Position numbers and translations under genes: made by a program
Part shown: positions 24,090 through 32,277 of the stretch, piece by piece
Layout: every line of letters starts with the position of its first letter
How positions within the stretch are numbered: the stretch's first letter is position 1
Assembly (NCBI RefSeq): GCF_024696245.1
Contig: NZ_JAILGZ010000006.1
Coordinates: 1 to 64,000 of the forward strand
Length of the DNA: 64,000 nucleotides
Reading direction: 5' to 3'
From: Treponema sp.
GTDB taxonomy: Bacteria > Spirochaetota > Spirochaetia > Treponematales > Treponemataceae
Notes under the pieces: generated by a model
The model's input: the letters and a program-made list of their open reading frames with translations, nothing else
The model's database searches: none
Told to the model about the DNA's origin: nothing

Positions 24090-25679
24090 TTATTTAATAA
24101 GAAGGCTTGCGTATGCAGAAAGAACAGGATCCATATCTTTAGAAAGAACTGCCTTAGCAAGAGTCTTTCCAAGCTGAACACCTTCCTGGTCAAAGCTGTT
24201 TACATTCCAGAGGAAGCCCTGGAACATTACTTTGTTTTCAAAGTGTGCAAGAAGGGCACCAAGACTTTCAGGAGTAACAGATTTTCCCCAGATTAATGAA
24301 GAAGGTCTTTCACCTGCAAAGAACTTGTTAGGATTTTTATCATCTTTTCCGCAGGCAAATGCAACAATCTGTGCACTTACGTTTGCAGCAAGTTTAGTCT
24401 GGCTTGTTGAACCCTGGATAGTTACATCTTTACCAGTCTGATTTTTCTGGAAGGCGATGAACTGAAGAGGGATAACATTTGTTCCCTGATGAAGGAGCTG
24501 ATAGAAAGAGTGCTGTCCGTTTGTACCAGGTTCACCAAAAATAACAGGACCTGTTACATAAGAGATTTTCTTTCCAAAGCGGTTAACGCTCTTTCCGTTA
24601 GATTCCATATCAAGCTGCTGAAGGTGAGCAGGGAATCTTGAAAGTGCCTGTGAGTATGGAAGAACTGCTGTTGATGGAAGTCCGAGAACATTGCGTTCAT
24701 AAAGACCGATAAGGGCATCCATAAGGGCAGGGTTCTTTGTAACATCCTTTTCCATTGCAGTCTTATCTTCTTCTGCAGCACCCTTAAGGAATTTTGCAAA
24801 TACATCAGGACCAAATGCAAGTGAAAGAATTGCTCCACCTACAGCTGATGTAGAAGAGTAACGTCCACCGATAAAGTCATCCATAAAGAAGCAGTCCATG
24901 TAATCAGGATTGTTTACAAGTGGAGAAGTTTCACTTGTTACAGCAATCATGTGTTTTGCAACAGTTAATCCTGCCTTTTTGATTGCATCTTTTACGAAAG
25001 ATTCGTTTGTAAGTGTTTCAAGAGTTGTTCCTGATTTAGAAACAAGAATGAAAATTGTTTTACCAATATCAATTGAGTTAAGTACAGCTGCTGCATCATC
25101 AGGGTCAACATTGGAAATAAATTTAGCTTCCATTTTGAAAGTGTTGTTAGCCTTTGCCCAGTTTTCAAGAGCAAGGTACATGGCACGTGGACCAAGGTCT
25201 GAACCACCAATACCAATCTGACATACAGTTGTATATTTTTCACCTCTTTCGTTGGTGAGTTTTCCTGAATGAACTTTGTTTGCAAATTCTGCAATTCTGT
25301 TCTGAACTTTAACGTAGAAGTCACGCTTGTTAACTCCGTCTACTACTACATCTTTTCCAAGCTGTCCGCGGGTAAGGTGGTGAAGAACCATGCGCTGTTC
25401 TCCAGTGTTAACAACTTCACCGTTGTAGAGGGCTGCGAATTTTTCAAGAAGCTGATCTTCTTTAGTAATTGCCTTGAATACTGAAATGATCTGCTTATTT
25501 ACTGCTTTTGCAGCGTAGTTGTAAGTAAGGCCTGCGCTCATTGGAATAGAAAATTCAGCAACGCGTTTTGCTCCTGATGCACCTTTAAGTGCTGATGCAA
25601 GTGAAACTGAATTCTTGAGAGACTGAAGCTTTTTGTAGCTTTCAAGTTTGTTAAGGTTGTTCCAAGAAATTTCTGCCAT
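24090..25679 (-). CDS. pgi: Glucose-6-phosphate isomerase
   Basis: A 529-residue cytoplasmic enzyme converting glucose-6-phosphate and fructose-6-phosphate. Conserved blocks: VCQIGIGGSDLGPRAMYLAL (phosphate and sugar binding, near 152), VSKSGTTLET (near 213), GGRYSSTSAVGG (near 270), GEPGTNGQHSFYQLLHQGT carrying the catalytic Glu and His region, and a late lysine near QLGKTLAKA. Length is as expected. It links GH94 and other sugar inputs to glycolysis. It follows argR by 71 bases in the same direction. Confidence 0.96.
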   Translation of the reverse strand: MAEISWNNLNKLESYKKLQSLKNSVSLASALKGASGAKRVAEFSIPMSAGLTYNYAAKAVNKQIISVFKAITKEDQLLEKFAALYNGEVVNTGEQRMVLHHLTRGQLGKDVVVDGVNKRDFYVKVQNRIAEFANKVHSGKLTNERGEKYTTVCQIGIGGSDLGPRAMYLALENWAKANNTFKMEAKFISNVDPDDAAAVLNSIDIGKTIFILVSKSGTTLETLTNESFVKDAIKKAGLTVAKHMIAVTSETSPLVNNPDYMDCFFMDDFIGGRYSSTSAVGGAILSLAFGPDVFAKFLKGAAEEDKTAMEKDVTKNPALMDALIGLYERNVLGLPSTAVLPYSQALSRFPAHLQQLDMESNGKSVNRFGKKISYVTGPVIFGEPGTNGQHSFYQLLHQGTNVIPLQFIAFQKNQTGKDVTIQGSTSQTKLAANVSAQIVAFACGKDDKNPNKFFAGERPSSLIWGKSVTPESLGALLAHFENKVMFQGFLWNVNSFDQEGVQLGKTLAKAVLSKDMDPVLSAYASLLIK

Positions 25680-25750
25680 AATAAACTTCCTTTAGTTTTT
25701 TATTTCATGCACAATCATATAAGATGTGCCTGTTTCTTATTTAAGCCGGA

Positions 25751-26224
25751 TTATTCTTCATCAAGATCCGGAATTATTTTTTTAAGGGCTGTCATAAAGT
25801 CGCTGCCTGTAACCCCTTCCCTGAGGCATGCAAAAATACAATTGTCACCTGCTACGGTACCAAGTATTTCATCCATGTTCAATGCATCCAGGGCATTTGA
25901 AACTGAATCTGCATGTCCGCCGAAAGTTTTTATTACTACAATGTTACCGCTGTAGTCTATGCTTACATAACCACGTAAAAAATCCTGTACGTAAATCTGT
26001 TCGTTTTCCCTGGAATCTGCTTCTTCTGGAAGAGTGTAGACATAACCTGACTGTCCGTCACTGACTTTACCTACTCTAAGGAGCTTAAGGTCTCTGGAAA
26101 GTGTAGCCTGTGTTACTTCATAGCCTTCTTTTTGTAAAAGACCCAGTAATTCATCCTGGCTTTCGATTCTGTTGTTTTTGATAAGCTTCCTGACAGCCTT
26201 AAGTCTGGTTGAACGTTCTTTCAT
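25751..26224 (-). CDS. argR: Arginine repressor ArgR
   Basis: A 157-residue regulator. N-terminal winged helix (about 1-70): SQDELLGLLQKEGYEVTQATLSRDL, where TQATLSRD is the recognition helix signature. C-terminal oligomerisation and arginine-binding domain (about 80-150): GHADSVSNALDALNMDEILGTVAGDNC; the usual GTIAGDDT reads GTVAGDNC, so the second binding aspartate is an Asn. It would control arginine metabolism genes, none of which are in this window. Palindromic half-sites overlap its upstream region, suggesting autoregulation. Confidence 0.93.
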   Translation of the reverse strand: MKERSTRLKAVRKLIKNNRIESQDELLGLLQKEGYEVTQATLSRDLKLLRVGKVSDGQSGYVYTLPEEADSRENEQIYVQDFLRGYVSIDYSGNIVVIKTFGGHADSVSNALDALNMDEILGTVAGDNCIFACLREGVTGSDFMTALKKIIPDLDEE

Positions 26225-26255
26225 TTTATTCCCTATGCAAAAATATACTTAATAT

Positions 26256-26269
26256 TGTATAAATATACA
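26256..26269. promoter_or_regulatory. Candidate ArgR autoregulatory site
   Basis: TGTATAAATATACA has six-base arms TGTATA/TATACA, i.e. TGTAT-four A/T-ATACA, the layout of an ARG box with one changed base per arm. A second TATAC half-site lies at about 26244-26248. It is 32-45 bases before the argR start. Confidence 0.4.
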
Positions 26270-26317
26270 GTTTTTTAACTTTGTTTACAACAAGGACAGG
26301 GAATCTTAAAGCCATCT

Positions 26318-28888
26318 TTAATCCAGTTCTACGTAAGTTTTACCTGTTCCTCCTGCTTCCGGAAGTGCAAATGAAAAGTTTTTTACCCCCGGATAATTTG
26401 ACAGTAAATCGTGTACAGCCTGCTGAAGTATTCCGTTTCCCTTACCGTGAATTATTGAAAAGTTCTTAAAGTTGTAAATTGCACATAAGTCCAGCTGCTT
26501 CTTTAAAGCCTTAATTGCTTCTTCATATCTCATTCCTAAAAGACGGAGTTCGTATTTTGGAGCTTCGTCACTTTCTGAAGAAGATTTTTCAAGAACATAA
26601 TCTGCCTTACTGCTGACAATACTTTTTTCTATATTAACAGGAACCAGGGCATTTTCCTTAACATTCATTTTAAGGAAGCCAAACTGAACGCTCCAGGTGT
26701 CGGAATTTATTTTTCTTACTAAAGTTCCCTTGCGTTTTTCTTTTCCTGCCAGAACTTCCATACCTTCTGCAAGTACAATTCTTTTTTCTTCCTTCTTCTT
26801 TTTATTTTCCGGAAGGGAAGAATAAGTCTGAGGCTGAGCATTTTTAAGGGCATCCTTATTGGAAGTTTTTTTGCTTGTCTTTTTATTTGAAGCATGAGCT
26901 CCTTTAAGTTTAGAAAGCCTTATGCCGTTACTTGAGATTTCTTCTTCTTCTCTTTCTGCCTTTAATTTTTCTTCTTCAAGATTTTTTTTCTGAAGCTTTA
27001 TATTTTCTTCCTGTTCTTCTATCTGGGAATTAAGCTGGGAAATAAAATCCTTTACCCCAAGAGTTTTTTCTCTTGTGATTTCTCCTTCCCTTAATTCACG
27101 GACAAGATTTTCAAGTCGGCTTCTTGTTTCTTTTACAAAGTCACTGTTCTGAGATCTTTCTTTTTTCTTTATTTCGATTTCCCTTTCAAGAAGATTGTTT
27201 TCCCTTGAGTGAAGCTTGTGGCTCTTAATCATAAGTTCGGAGTTTTTAATGTTTTCTTCTTTAAGCAGCTGGTCCAGTTCTTCGTGCTTTGCAGTAAGTC
27301 CTTTTATAAGAGTGCTTACATCTGACTGCTGGGTAGAAATATAGTTTCTTGCTTTTGAAATTATTTCTTCTTCAAGACCGGCATTCACTGCAATATCAAT
27401 GGCATGACTTTCTCCCGGAACTCCCATAAGAAGTCTGTAAGTTGGAGAGAGATTGTCCTGATTAAATTCAACACTGGCATTTATACAGTATGGATTAGTA
27501 TAGCCGTAATTTTTAAGGACACCGTGATGGGTTGTTGCAATTACAAAAGCCTTTTTTTCTATAAGGTTATCAAGAACAGCCATTGCAATTGCAGAACCTT
27601 CCTGTGGATCCGTACCGCTTCCCAGTTCATCAAGAAGAACCAGGGATTTTTCTCCGGCATACTTTGTCATTTCTGCCATTTTTTTCATGTGGGCAGAGAA
27701 GGTACTTAAGGACTGATCAATGGACTGCTCGTCTCCAATGTCTGCAAAAACTGAATCAAAGTAAGGAAGTCTTGTTCCTTCTGCAGCAGGTAAAGGAAAA
27801 CCTGCCTGATTTAAAAGACAGAAGAGGGCAATGGTTTTTAATGTTACGGTTTTTCCACCAGTATTAGGCCCGGTAATTATAAGGACTCTTTTTTGTCCCA
27901 TAAAGTTAATGTCTACAGGAACAGCTTTTTCTTTAAGAAGAGGGTGGCGGGCTGCTGCAATTCGGGGAGGTTCCTTTGTCATGTCACATTCTTCTGCAAA
28001 TACTCCTGAAGTTTTTATAAGCTGTCTTGCTGCTGCCAGGGTAGAGTCAAGGAAAAGCATTTTATTAAAGCAGGTAATAAAATCATTTTTATATGGAGAA
28101 AGTTTTGCAGTGAGCTCTTTAAAAATAAGTCTCAGCTGACTTTCAAGATTAAACTCTTCCTGAATAAGGGCGTTACCTGCCTGAACTGCTTCCAAAGGTT
28201 CTATATAAACTGTCTGTCCGGAAGCACTTACTTCGTGAATGATTCCGTTAATCTGATTTCTGCAGCTGGCCTTTACGGCAATAAGTTCCCTGTCTGCTTT
28301 AAAAGCCGGAACCTGTGACTGAAGTATTCCGGAAAAAGCTGAATCAGATGTGTATTTTCTAATGGCATTTTCTATTTCTTTTCTAAGGGCAGAAATTTTA
28401 TTTTTTATTTCCCTGATTTGAGGAAGGTCTTTAACGCTGCCGTCCTGATTTAAAATCCTGAATATTTCTGTATGGGGATTTTTTAAGGAAGGCATATCCT
28501 TTACCGTTTTGTAAAGTTCAGGAATTTCAAATTCCATGGAGGCAGAGGTAATTGAATCTGCAGCCTTTTCACAGGAAAAAGCAAAAAGTCCCAGGGCATA
28601 AATCTGGTCCTGTAACAGCTGGGCTCCTTCTACATCCAATTGTTCAAAAAGATCATTTACCTGAGGCCAGGGACTAATGGCTGCCGGTCTTGTAGAGTTA
28701 AGATAAGTGCACCATTCCCTGCCGGCTTTCTTTAAGCTGCGTATTGTCTCAATGTCACAGCTGGCTTCTCTTTGCTGAATGTATTCCTGAGTTTCTTCGC
28801 TTACTGCATTAAGGGCAATCTCATCCCTTACCCTGTAAAAATCAAGTTCCCGGGCAATCTGTCCGCTTAAAAAATTATTTTCCTGCAT
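26318..28888 (-). CDS. mutS2: MutS2 family DNA mismatch/recombination or ribosome-rescue ATPase
   Basis: An 856-residue protein. The MutS core and lever region (1-300) lacks the mismatch-recognition domain I, as expected of MutS2. The ATPase has Walker A GPNTGGKTV (near 340), Walker B LVLLDELGSGTDPQEG (near 420) and the switch THHGVLKN. A long charged coiled coil follows (about 520-660), then a lysine-rich stretch (about 660-700), a KOW-like segment and a C-terminal Smr nuclease domain with RLLGMRYEEAI and HGKGNGIL. MutS2 suppresses recombination and, in Bacillus, splits collided ribosomes. It begins one base after the HAD phosphatase stop. Confidence 0.94.
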   Translation of the reverse strand: MQENNFLSGQIARELDFYRVRDEIALNAVSEETQEYIQQREASCDIETIRSLKKAGREWCTYLNSTRPAAISPWPQVNDLFEQLDVEGAQLLQDQIYALGLFAFSCEKAADSITSASMEFEIPELYKTVKDMPSLKNPHTEIFRILNQDGSVKDLPQIREIKNKISALRKEIENAIRKYTSDSAFSGILQSQVPAFKADRELIAVKASCRNQINGIIHEVSASGQTVYIEPLEAVQAGNALIQEEFNLESQLRLIFKELTAKLSPYKNDFITCFNKMLFLDSTLAAARQLIKTSGVFAEECDMTKEPPRIAAARHPLLKEKAVPVDINFMGQKRVLIITGPNTGGKTVTLKTIALFCLLNQAGFPLPAAEGTRLPYFDSVFADIGDEQSIDQSLSTFSAHMKKMAEMTKYAGEKSLVLLDELGSGTDPQEGSAIAMAVLDNLIEKKAFVIATTHHGVLKNYGYTNPYCINASVEFNQDNLSPTYRLLMGVPGESHAIDIAVNAGLEEEIISKARNYISTQQSDVSTLIKGLTAKHEELDQLLKEENIKNSELMIKSHKLHSRENNLLEREIEIKKKERSQNSDFVKETRSRLENLVRELREGEITREKTLGVKDFISQLNSQIEEQEENIKLQKKNLEEEKLKAEREEEEISSNGIRLSKLKGAHASNKKTSKKTSNKDALKNAQPQTYSSLPENKKKKEEKRIVLAEGMEVLAGKEKRKGTLVRKINSDTWSVQFGFLKMNVKENALVPVNIEKSIVSSKADYVLEKSSSESDEAPKYELRLLGMRYEEAIKALKKQLDLCAIYNFKNFSIIHGKGNGILQQAVHDLLSNYPGVKNFSFALPEAGGTGKTYVELD

Positions 28889-28889
28889 G

Positions 28890-29546
28890 TTAAAATTCCA
28901 GAAGCTGAAGTAATTCTTCAGGCTTGTCGATTATTGTGTCTGCCTTGTGTTCAATAAGAAACTCTCTTCCTTTAAAACCCCAGCTTACACTTATACATTT
29001 AAGTCCGGCATTTTTTGCTGTTTCAATATCAACTTCAGAATCTCCTACGTAAATGCATTCTTCTTTTTTAAGATTAAGATGTTTCATTACTTTTAAAACT
29101 GTATCAGGAGCAGGCTTTCTTTTTACTCCTGCACATTCACCAATACAGCATTCATTATCCATATATTTAGAGAAGAAAATTTCTGCAAGGGATTTTACCT
29201 GGGCATCAGGTTTATTTGAAACAATAGCTGTAGTGATATTTTTAGCCTTAAGGAAATCAAGCATTTTAATTATTCCATCATAAGGTTTTGTTTTTACCAG
29301 GGAATGTTCTGCATAGTGACTTCTTAAATCTGCAAGAACTTTTTCGTAAAGAGGATTTTCTTTTCCCTGGGGAAGGGCACGGTGGGCAAGAAGTCCCAGA
29401 CCGTTTCCAACAAAGCTTCTGACTTCATCAATACTTCTTTCTGCAAAACCATTTGTTTTTAAAGCATAGTTTGTACTGGCAGCAAGATCTTCCAGAGTGT
29501 TAAGGAGGGTTCCGTCCAGATCAAAAATTATTGCCTTTACCTTCAT
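28890..29546 (-). CDS. HAD-family phosphoglycolate-phosphatase-like hydrolase
   Basis: A 218-residue HAD hydrolase starting MKVKAIIFDLDGTLLNT, with nucleophile Asp in DLDGT, motif II TAIVSNK (Ser), motif III lysine in KRKPAPD and motif IV YVGDSEVDIETA. A helical cap lies at about 15-80. I chose the ATG at 29546, since it sits at the canonical HAD start and four bases after the preceding transporter stop; an upstream in-frame ATG would add 22 residues inside the transporter gene. It removes phosphate from phosphoglycolate or a similar small sugar phosphate. Confidence 0.88.
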   Translation of the reverse strand: MKVKAIIFDLDGTLLNTLEDLAASTNYALKTNGFAERSIDEVRSFVGNGLGLLAHRALPQGKENPLYEKVLADLRSHYAEHSLVKTKPYDGIIKMLDFLKAKNITTAIVSNKPDAQVKSLAEIFFSKYMDNECCIGECAGVKRKPAPDTVLKVMKHLNLKKEECIYVGDSEVDIETAKNAGLKCISVSWGFKGREFLIEHKADTIIDKPEELLQLLEF

Positions 29547-29550
29547 TTTA

Positions 29551-30390
29551 TCAGCCTGCCTTTTTACGGAATGCAAGACAGAAAATAAAAATGACTGTGT
29601 TGGTAAGAACAATCGTAGCTCCGCTTGCAGATCCCAGATAGTATGAAATACAAAGTCCTGTAATGCCGCTTATAAAGGCACTTAAAATAGAAAAGCCCAG
29701 GTACTGTCTTGAAGAGCGGCTTATCATTCTTGCAGAGGCTGCAGGAAGAACAAGAAGGCTGTTGATTACAAGAAGTCCTGTCCATCTTAAACTTAAAGTA
29801 ACAATGGCGGCAGTAATCAGGGCAAAAATCTGTTCTATTAAAAAAGTTTTTATTCCCCGGCTTTTTGCAAAAGTTGAATGAAGGGAAGTAAGAAGCATGT
29901 GGTTGTAAAAAACAATCCATATAACAAAAAGAAGAATTCCGGAAATAAAAAGCAGGAGAATTTCCTCCGGTCTTATGCTTAAAATATCTCCGGTTAAATA
30001 TTTCTGATATTTACTTAAACTGCTTGTGGCACTTAAAAGAACAATTCCCAGGGCAACAGATGCAGAAGAAAAAACTCCAATGATTGTATCTGCAGAAGCT
30101 TTTCCCTTTATTTTTACAGTGATGATTGCAAAACCCAGTATTACGGAAAATCCAACCATTGCTGCAGTAACATCCCTCATTCCCAGAATAACGCCCAGAG
30201 CCACACCTGTAAGGGCTGAGTGTCCTATGGCATCACTAAAGAAAGCCATCTTGTTGGAAACAACAAAAGTACCCAGGGTTCCAAAAAGAGGACAGGCTAT
30301 AAGAATTGCAAGAAAGGCATTTTTCATAAAATTCATTTCAAGCCATTCAAAGGGAAGAATTGTATCTATAATTGAATATATGCTTTCCAT
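29551..30390 (-). CDS. Metal (zinc/manganese) ABC transporter permease
   Basis: A 279-residue membrane protein of the ABC-3 family (ZnuB/TroC/MntB) with about eight helices. Typical motifs: FMKNAFLAILIACPLFG, ISNKMAFFSDAIGHSALTGVALG (here VSNKMAFF), VGFSVILGFAI, and RWTGLLVINSLLVLPAASAR in the later half. It forms the channel for Zn or Mn uptake with the ATPase encoded 24 bases upstream. No metal-binding lipoprotein gene is adjacent. Confidence 0.9.
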   Translation of the reverse strand: MESIYSIIDTILPFEWLEMNFMKNAFLAILIACPLFGTLGTFVVSNKMAFFSDAIGHSALTGVALGVILGMRDVTAAMVGFSVILGFAIITVKIKGKASADTIIGVFSSASVALGIVLLSATSSLSKYQKYLTGDILSIRPEEILLLFISGILLFVIWIVFYNHMLLTSLHSTFAKSRGIKTFLIEQIFALITAAIVTLSLRWTGLLVINSLLVLPAASARMISRSSRQYLGFSILSAFISGITGLCISYYLGSASGATIVLTNTVIFIFCLAFRKKAG

Positions 30391-30414
30391 CTTTACTCTA
30401 AAATTCCTTACTGC

Positions 30415-31194
30415 TTAAAAATTGATTTTACCAAAGACTTCAATAAAATCTTTCTGAGAATATATTTCTTCAACTTTGCCAACGGATGCTTTTGTATTGT
30501 TTATGAATACAACCCTGTCTGCATGCTTTGCCACCAGGTCCAGGTCATGGCTTATAAGAAGAATTGTTATGTCGTAGTTGTGCCTGATGTCAGAAACCAT
30601 TTCGTAAAAACTTTTAAGTCCAACACGGTCAACTCCGCTTACAGGTTCATCAAGAAGAAGAATGTCAGGAAGTGGATTTACAGCCAGAGCCAGCATAATC
30701 CTCTGAAGCTCTCCTCCGGATAAGTCACATACCCTTCTGGACATAAGGCCCTGGGCATGAGTAGAAGAAAGAATGTCAAAAACCATTTCCTTATCTTTTT
30801 TTGAATGAGGCAGCCATACAGGTTTTTTAGAAGTACAGCTTAATACTAAATCTTCTACACTTACAGGATTACCCTGGTCTACGGAAAGGGACTGAGGCAC
30901 ATAACCAAAGCGGGGTTTTTTAAGGGTAAGTGTCTTTCTGAAATGGGAAGAAGATTTTTTTGACAGCTGTGGATTATCACTTTCAAAGATAATTGTTCCG
31001 CTGTGAGGAATTACATCCAGCAGGGCTTTTATAAAAGTTGTTTTTCCTGCCCCGTTACGTCCTACTATGGCTGTAAGTTCTCCGCAATGAAGGTGCAGGT
31101 TTAAGTCCTTGAGAATAGTTTCGTTACCGGCTTTTACAGTGAGATTCTGGATTTTTGTACAGCAAACATGCTGCCTTCCTAAAATGCAAGACAT
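30415..31194 (-). CDS. Metal (zinc/manganese) ABC transporter ATP-binding protein
   Basis: A 259-residue ABC ATPase: Walker A GRNGAGKTT (near 43), Q-loop GYVPQSLSVDQG, signature LSGGELQR (near 160), Walker B LLLDEPVSGVD and switch LISHDLD. The Q-loop and the pairing with an ABC-3 permease identify a ZnuC/TroB/MntB-type unit. First gene of a leftward run znuC-znuB-gph-mutS2. Its N-terminus has cysteines (MSC, CC) that are unusual, so the true start may be slightly downstream. Exact metal unknown. Confidence 0.9.
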   Translation of the reverse strand: MSCILGRQHVCCTKIQNLTVKAGNETILKDLNLHLHCGELTAIVGRNGAGKTTFIKALLDVIPHSGTIIFESDNPQLSKKSSSHFRKTLTLKKPRFGYVPQSLSVDQGNPVSVEDLVLSCTSKKPVWLPHSKKDKEMVFDILSSTHAQGLMSRRVCDLSGGELQRIMLALAVNPLPDILLLDEPVSGVDRVGLKSFYEMVSDIRHNYDITILLISHDLDLVAKHADRVVFINNTKASVGKVEEIYSQKDFIEVFGKINF

Positions 31195-31248
31195 GCCTTT
31201 ATATTAGTGGAATTTACTTTTTTGTAGTAGCACCGGGGTACTTTTTAT

Positions 31249-31301
31249 CTGGTATTATAAAAATATACTAAAATTGAGTATATCTATAATACCAGTTTTT
31301 T
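31249..31301 (+). terminator. Long AT-rich hairpin with T-run between divergent genes
   Basis: Outer arms CTGGTATTATA (31249-31259) and TATAATACCAG (31285-31295) are perfect; inner arms ATATACT and AGTATAT continue the stem; TTTTTT follows on the plus strand. It looks like an intrinsic terminator but lies between two divergent starts (znuC-like at 31194 and the pyridoxal kinase at 31345). It may act as an attenuator for the kinase or as an operator. Confidence 0.6.
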
Positions 31302-31324
31302 ATTATTGTATTTGCAACTTTATT

Positions 31325-31341
31325 AATGACAGGGGGTCATT
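31325..31341 (+). promoter_or_regulatory. Hairpin presenting the ribosome site of the pyridoxal kinase gene in its loop
   Basis: AATGAC (31325-31330) and GTCATT (31336-31341) form a six-base stem with the loop AGGGG, the ribosome site, just before the ATG at 31345. The loop placement could make initiation sensitive to structure. Confidence 0.45.
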
Positions 31342-31344
31342 TTT

Positions 31345-32172
31345 ATGGATGACAGACTTTTGACAATTCAGGATATTTCCTGTGTAGGACAGTGTTCCCT
31401 TACAGTAGCACTTCCGGTAATTTCTGCATGTGGAATCGAAACTGCAATTCTTCCAAGTTCAGTACTTTCCAATCATACAGCTCCTGGTTTTTCCGGATGG
31501 ACATTTACAGACCTTACATCTGACATGCCTGTAATTCTTGAACGCTGGCTTAAAGAAAAAATTACTTTCAATGCTTTTTACACAGGTTATGTAAGCAAGG
31601 CTCAGATTCCATACATTCTTGATATTATAGAAAAGACCCGTCGTGAAAATTCACTGGTAATCGTTGACCCTGTTATGGCAGACAACGGAAAAATGTATGC
31701 AGGTTTTGGAGACGATTTTCCTGAAGAAATGAAAAAACTTGTTAAGCATGCAGACGTAATTCTTCCTAATATTACAGAAGCTTCTTTCCTTACAGGAATG
31801 GAATACAAAACTGAATATGATGAATCTTATATAGAAGAAATGTTAAAGAAACTTTATGCCCTTGGTGCTAAGGATGTGGTTTTAACAGGTGTATCTTTTG
31901 CCGCTGATAAACTTGGTGTTGCCTGCTATGACGGAAAGGACATTCAGTATTACTTTACAGAAAAACTTCCTGTAAGCGTACACGGAACAGGTGATGCCTA
32001 TTCTTCTGCTTTTGCCGGTGCCCTTATGAGGGGAAAATCCCTTCTTGAAAGTGCATCAATTGCAGCAGACTTTGTTGTTGAATCAATAAAGAAAACTCAA
32101 GGGGATGCTGATCACTGGTACGGCGTTAAATTTGAAAAGGCCCTGCCATATCTTATTTCGAGATTGAATTAA
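31345..32172 (+). CDS. pdxY: Pyridoxal/pyridoxamine kinase
   Basis: A 275-residue ribokinase-fold enzyme that phosphorylates vitamin B6 vitamers to pyridoxal phosphate. Marks: start DRLLTIQDISCVGQCSL, PSSVLSNHT (substrate loop), YTGYVSKAQI, VVDPVMADNGKMY-type block (VDPVMADNGKMY), ILPNITEASFLTG and the anion hole VHGTGDAYSS with catalytic Asp near 213. Typical family length. Its leader has two hairpins (see the sites above). It is 88 bases upstream of the ABC exporter pair on the same strand. Confidence 0.93.
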   Translation: MDDRLLTIQDISCVGQCSLTVALPVISACGIETAILPSSVLSNHTAPGFSGWTFTDLTSDMPVILERWLKEKITFNAFYTGYVSKAQIPYILDIIEKTRRENSLVIVDPVMADNGKMYAGFGDDFPEEMKKLVKHADVILPNITEASFLTGMEYKTEYDESYIEEMLKKLYALGAKDVVLTGVSFAADKLGVACYDGKDIQYYFTEKLPVSVHGTGDAYSSAFAGALMRGKSLLESASIAADFVVESIKKTQGDADHWYGVKFEKALPYLISRLN

Positions 32173-32191
32173 AAACTATATGTAAAAATAA

Positions 32192-32277
32192 TTCTTAAAG
32201 ATATTCATTCATAACATTCTGTTTATTGTTAGCTTTAACATGATGTGATAGTTTAAAAGGATGAATATCTTTAAGAA
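32192..32277 (+). repeat. 17-bp perfect inverted repeat that includes the start codon of the ABC exporter gene
   Basis: TTCTTAAAGATATTCAT (32192-32208) is the exact reverse complement of ATGAATATCTTTAAGAA (32261-32277), which is the first 17 coding bases. The stem can extend by a U-G and a C-G pair. The loop (about 50 bases) contains the weak ribosome site AAAAGG directly against the ATG and a small GTTA-GCTT-TAAC hairpin. No T-run follows, so it is not a terminator. Confidence 0.8.
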
